The position numbers and the translations under genes were made by a program. A DNA stretch of 64,000 bases from Verrucomicrobia subdivision 3 bacterium UBA693 (GTDB lineage: Bacteria > Verrucomicrobiota > Verrucomicrobiia > Limisphaerales > UBA8199): assembly GCA_002298785.1 (NCBI GenBank), contig DBMR01000014.1, positions 26,740 through 90,739 of the forward strand. The letters are read 5' to 3'. Positions 61,501 through 64,000 of the stretch are shown in pieces; position 1 is the stretch's first letter; each line of letters begins with the position of its first letter. Under the pieces are notes generated by a model that was given only the letters and a program-made list of their open reading frames with translations, searched no databases and was not told the origin of the DNA.

Positions 61501-62240
61501 CGGTGGACATCACTTTCGGTGAATACCTGCGCGCGCTCATCACCGCGGACTTCGACCTGGTGGCGGACGATGACCTCGGTTATCGCCCGGCCTTCATTCA
61601 GGCCTTCCGGCGGCGGGCGCTCTATCCCCGGGACGTTCGAACGCTAAGCGTCGAGAGCCTGCTTTGGCGAAATTCCGAGCAGGACGGCGCCACCCCTTCG
61701 CCCCAACTGGAAGCCGCCCTGGCTTCGCTCCGCCGCTATGCGGAAGATCATACCTATACCGAATCCCGCGAGGCTACGTTCCACCTCGAACGCGCTATGC
61801 GCCTGCAAATCCACCAGTGGCTGCGGGAACACTTCGCCGAGAGCGCGGCAGGAGGCGCCGACGCCGCCTACCTCGGACTCGATCCCGGCCGGGGCTTTGA
61901 AGTCCGCTCGGCCCGCATCGCCTGCACCGCCCGACCCGATGGCGGGGTCAATCCGCAACTGCTGCTTTCCCTCTTGCAGCGGCAACCGGTGCCGGCGGAC
62001 CCGGCTGATCCTTCCGGACCACAAATGATGTTCGAAGGCGGCTGCACCCTGGTTGCAGATTTGCGCTCGTGCCGGATACGTTATTGCATCCGCAAAGATT
62101 CAGGCAGCGAAGGTCGCCTGTCGCGGCAGCGGGCGTATGCCGCCGCTTCCTTCGGTGCCCGGCGCGCGGTTTACTTTGGCGCCCCGCGCCTGGGCGAGGA
62201 TGCGGTCGAACCTTTTGCCGCCATCCATCGCGGTTTGTAG
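58554..62240 (+). CDS. Fusion of a subtilase and a gluzincin metalloprotease
   Basis: A 1228-residue protein with two proteases in one chain. Residues about 160-475 form an S8 subtilisin domain with the full triad: D171 in HLDTGFD, H216 in GHGTGT, S406 in GTSAATP, plus the oxyanion N322. A Pro/Lys linker (about 580-620) leads to a second catalytic domain with HETTH (801-805) and a third ligand E828 in HEAFADL, the M4/thermolysin-like gluzincin arrangement. The end (about 1090-1228) is unassigned. No signal peptide is visible, unlike typical secreted subtilases, which hints at cytosolic use or a non-classical route. A metallo-beta-lactamase gene follows 11 nt later. Confidence 0.9.
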   Translation: MNDTKFSALLIRLPLGAGPALATSAKRSLRAAGAGFELEPLFGSAPPGAKLGAAAPSGGWEWHIARPTSKVTGAHAWEMAHEALAGSTGLAAGTEVYLEPDFEQSWLPENPMGPGPAALAARAAGVFDDQIQDLPGVRGQFAWHLGDAFSQLKSAREAAANGSITRIVHLDTGFDPGHSAVPPKLRADLQRNFMDDQAANDARDPGKTGFLKNPGHGTGTLSILAGGRFHFQNAAYPTGFDDHLGGAPGAEIIPVRVGKSVIQFLTSSIAAGINYAVELCGQESTRVQVISMSMGGVASQAWADAVNKAYEAGIVYVCAAGNNFSAGLFGVPTRFIVYPARFRRVIAACGVMADAKPYYGLPFGTMQGNWGPASKMATALSAFTPNLPWAERGAPDIVDMDGQGTSAATPQVAAAAALYFQRHGTALLNPALYPAAWMRVEAVRHALFSSANTSADGGSADRLGNGILQAARALGVSPRNAALLTRTPEDTAAFSFLRVLTGIGAAPDPASRMLALEATQLAQQWPRTDLPNPFDTALPDPDLPAEAISTAQRRAYLEALRAHPRASQPLRRRIDAALGQTPPPPTRGRRSRVPIKKSTPPAPKPPPPPVQKPFTAPTPPFRRLRGFAVDPSLALDLDTASLSEITFQVPWEELGPGPTGEYLEVVDFDPGSACFYEPARLDDPKLLAADGLAPSEGTPQFHQQMVYAVASLTIRNFERALGRRTLWRPGPSPDPKNPRNDSHFVPRLRLYPHALRERNAYYTPDKIALLFGYFKASADAPGDHMPGGMVFSCLSHDIIAHETTHALLDGMNRAFLAPTNPDVHAFHEAFADLVALFQHFTFPEILRQQIATTRGNVRSQENLLGQLAGQFGRGIGLRGALRDAIGRVENGQWQPHVPAPEEYENTFEPHARGAILVAAVFDAFLAIYERRTADLLRLATRGTGVLEPGAIHPDLVNRLAAEAAKSAQHVLMMCVRALDYCPPVDITFGEYLRALITADFDLVADDDLGYRPAFIQAFRRRALYPRDVRTLSVESLLWRNSEQDGATPSPQLEAALASLRRYAEDHTYTESREATFHLERAMRLQIHQWLREHFAESAAGGADAAYLGLDPGRGFEVRSARIACTARPDGGVNPQLLLSLLQRQPVPADPADPSGPQMMFEGGCTLVADLRSCRIRYCIRKDSGSEGRLSRQRAYAAASFGARRAVYFGAPRLGEDAVEPFAAIHRGL

Positions 62241-62251
62241 GAGATCACGTT

Positions 62252-63763
62252 ATGCCTCCAAAAAATCCCAAAAAGAAACCGGCCCCCACCCCCGCGACCC
62301 GCGTGCCGCCAGTACGTGTCCGCATGTATCGCTCGGGATTGGGCGATTGCTTCCTGGTCACGTTCGACCCGGGCGGCAACGAAGCGCACCTGCTGATTGA
62401 TTGCGGCTCCCTCGGCGCGACCACCACCGGCGTGAAACTCGACCAGGCCGTGGCCGATATCCGAAAGACCACCAAAGATCATCTGCACCTCCTCATCGCC
62501 ACGCACGAACACCAGGATCACGTGTGCGGATTCCGCAGTTGCAAGGAGGAATTCCAAAAGATGCGCGTGGATCGCGTCTGGCTGGCGTGGACGGAGAATC
62601 CCAGGGATGACGATGCGAAAAAAATCGTGAAGTACAAGGATGACCTGGGCATGGCTTTGAAGGCCGCCGCCCAGGCGTTGACGGATCCGAAGCGCACCGA
62701 CGCCCGATCCGCGGAACTCGGCGCTGCCATCCAGAGCGTGCTGGGCTTCGCCGGCGATCCTCTCGCTGCGGGCGCGGACGGCCTGGCGAAAACCATCGAT
62801 GAAGCGATGGACTTCGTGCGCACCGGTTTTGGCAAGGAGGCGCTCTATAAGAAACCAGGGGGCGCGGCCATCGAGGAGGATTGGCTGCCGGGATTCCGTT
62901 TCTACGTGCTCGGACCGCCCACCTCGGCCGCCAGCCTGAACGACCTCGGCGATCATGACAGCGAGGAACTGTACCACGAAAGCGCCGGATTACGGATCGG
63001 TGCGGCTGGAGAGTCGGCCGGGTATGAAGCGTCGGAAAGCCAGATGCCGTTCGATTCTCGATTGCGTCTGCCTCGCGAGCACTCACTCTTGCAGCCCGTT
63101 ACCAGCCGTTATCTTCAGAAATCAGAAGCCTGGCGGCGCATTGACGGCGATTGGTTACACGCCGCCGCCGACCTGGCCCTGCAACTCGACAGCATGACCA
63201 ACAACACCAGCCTTGCCCTCGCCATCGAGCGCATCAGCGACGGTCGCGTGCTCCTCTTTCCCGCGGACGCGCAACAGGGCAATTGGCTCTCGTGGCACGC
63301 TTCCGGAATGAAATGGACCTTCAAAGACGGAAGCGCCACCGGGGAAAAGACCGCCGAACAATTGCTCGCGAAGACGGTGTTCTACAAAGTCGGCCATCAC
63401 TCGAGCCACAACGCGACCGCCAAAGGCAAAGGGCTTGAACTAATGCGGCGTGAGGAGGAACTGGTCGCCTTCATCCCGGTGGACCGCGCCGTGGCGTTGA
63501 ACCGCAGCCCGAAGGACTGCTGGCAGATGCCCGCCCGCGCGCTTTACAAGCGTCTACTGGAAAAGTGCCAGGGCCGAGTGGTCCGTTCCGATCTCGGCTG
63601 GGCGGACGACGCCAAAAACGCCGCGAACAAGGCCACTGAGGAAGAATTCATGGGAATGGCCGACAACCCGACCTGGGTGAAATGGAAGAAAGCCCAAAAC
63701 CAGGCCACCACGGATCAGCGAGTAAAAATCGACAAGCTCTACGTCGATTTCCTGCTCCCGTGA
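62252..63763 (+). CDS. ComEC-like metallo-beta-lactamase-fold protein
   Basis: A 503-residue soluble protein. The MBL core starts at VRVRMYRSGLGDCFLVTF (residues 21-38) with LLIDCGS. The metal motif THEHQDH (HxHxDH, 84-90) follows, a long alpha-rich insertion, and then LLFPADAQQGNW and KVGHHSSHN for the remaining ligands. This layout resembles the MBL domain of ComEC and of stand-alone conflict-system hydrolases more than beta-lactamases. It starts 11 nt after the double protease; its ribosome binding site (GGAG) overlaps that gene's stop. The two are one unit. It may hydrolyse nucleic acid or a nucleotide. Confidence 0.88.
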   Translation: MPPKNPKKKPAPTPATRVPPVRVRMYRSGLGDCFLVTFDPGGNEAHLLIDCGSLGATTTGVKLDQAVADIRKTTKDHLHLLIATHEHQDHVCGFRSCKEEFQKMRVDRVWLAWTENPRDDDAKKIVKYKDDLGMALKAAAQALTDPKRTDARSAELGAAIQSVLGFAGDPLAAGADGLAKTIDEAMDFVRTGFGKEALYKKPGGAAIEEDWLPGFRFYVLGPPTSAASLNDLGDHDSEELYHESAGLRIGAAGESAGYEASESQMPFDSRLRLPREHSLLQPVTSRYLQKSEAWRRIDGDWLHAAADLALQLDSMTNNTSLALAIERISDGRVLLFPADAQQGNWLSWHASGMKWTFKDGSATGEKTAEQLLAKTVFYKVGHHSSHNATAKGKGLELMRREEELVAFIPVDRAVALNRSPKDCWQMPARALYKRLLEKCQGRVVRSDLGWADDAKNAANKATEEEFMGMADNPTWVKWKKAQNQATTDQRVKIDKLYVDFLLP

Positions 63764-63835
63764 CCGCGCCGGGCGCCCCGCGCTTACCGCGGATCTGGAA
63801 TCGAGGTAACGCAGGCGTCCTCGTCTGCGGGTGCT

Positions 63836-64000
63836 GGCGGCGTCTCGCCGCCACTTACGGGACCAACCACCGGGAAAGACAGGATGTTCGGAATCGACAG
63901 GATGGAAAAGCCTGACCACTGCCGCACTGCGGTTCTCCTGCTTCGAAATCCTGTAAATCACGGTCATCCTGTCTTCAATTGACCGACAAACCAGCATCAC
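63836..64000. repeat. Dispersed 165-bp intergenic repeat, copy 2
   Basis: Second copy of the element at 9437-9603 in the same orientation, running off the window edge. It is preceded by the GGCGGCG-TCT-CGCCGCC hairpin unit (63836-63852) also seen at 55672. Confidence 0.85.

Overview
The window reads as chromosomal DNA from a GC-rich member of the Verrucomicrobiota, most likely a Pedosphaera/Limisphaera-type lineage. This is inferred from gene content: three solitary type II secretion-like pseudopilins with a DG-H signature, DUF1080 and DUF2961 secreted proteins, a Gfo/Idh/MocA oxidoreductase, a VTC/DUF4956/CotH cluster, and many short dispersed repeats. No rRNA, tRNA or CRISPR array was seen.

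Layout. 1-5.8 kb: the end of a sensor/response-regulator gene, then a leftward late-flagellar block (fliD, flagellin, a lipoprotein, flgM-like, fliS, fliT-like). Three promoters in this block match the sigma-28 consensus with exact 11-nt spacing, and flagellin has a strong terminator. 5.9-11.8 kb: secreted pectate-lyase-fold protein, a pseudopilin, a tyrosine phosphatase and an S9 peptidase. 12-13.7 kb: decayed ground with a ychF gene that has lost its whole middle, a methyltransferase remnant and two unknown genes. 14-25 kb: housekeeping genes (priA, mdh, phoH) mixed with a half-length aldehyde dehydrogenase, DUF1080, a transglutaminase protein, a Gfo/Idh oxidoreductase and a GST.

25.5-31.7 kb: a four-gene rightward VgrG cassette. 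It holds VgrG, a small acidic/proline-rich accessory protein, a LysM plus peptidoglycan-binding protein, and a 988-residue protein whose first half carries the catalytic motifs of the LanM (DUF4135) lanthipeptide dehydratase kinase fold, with no LanC cyclase. The last three are tightly coupled. This is the best candidate for an undescribed system. 31.7-35 kb: a repeat-rich accessory stretch with an IS630-type element (ends and TA flanks visible, frameshifted transposase), a duplicated 380-bp repeat and a duplicated leader with an 18-codon reading frame. 35-38.7 kb: VTC-like polyphosphate polymerase, DUF4956 membrane protein and an EF-hand-containing CotH protein.

38.8-45.6 kb: two pseudopilins, a DUF1648/YddG-like exporter pair, and a leftward run of small genes, several truncated or frameshifted. 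45.9-49.2 kb: a Kef-type antiporter and a bile acid:sodium symporter family protein. 49.2-55.6 kb: a CzcCBA-type heavy-metal efflux operon. 55.7-64 kb: a small unknown gene, DUF2961, DUF6916, and a two-gene unit of a 1228-residue subtilase-gluzincin double protease followed by a ComEC-like metallo-beta-lactamase-fold protein. The window ends inside a dispersed repeat that is also present at 9.4 kb.
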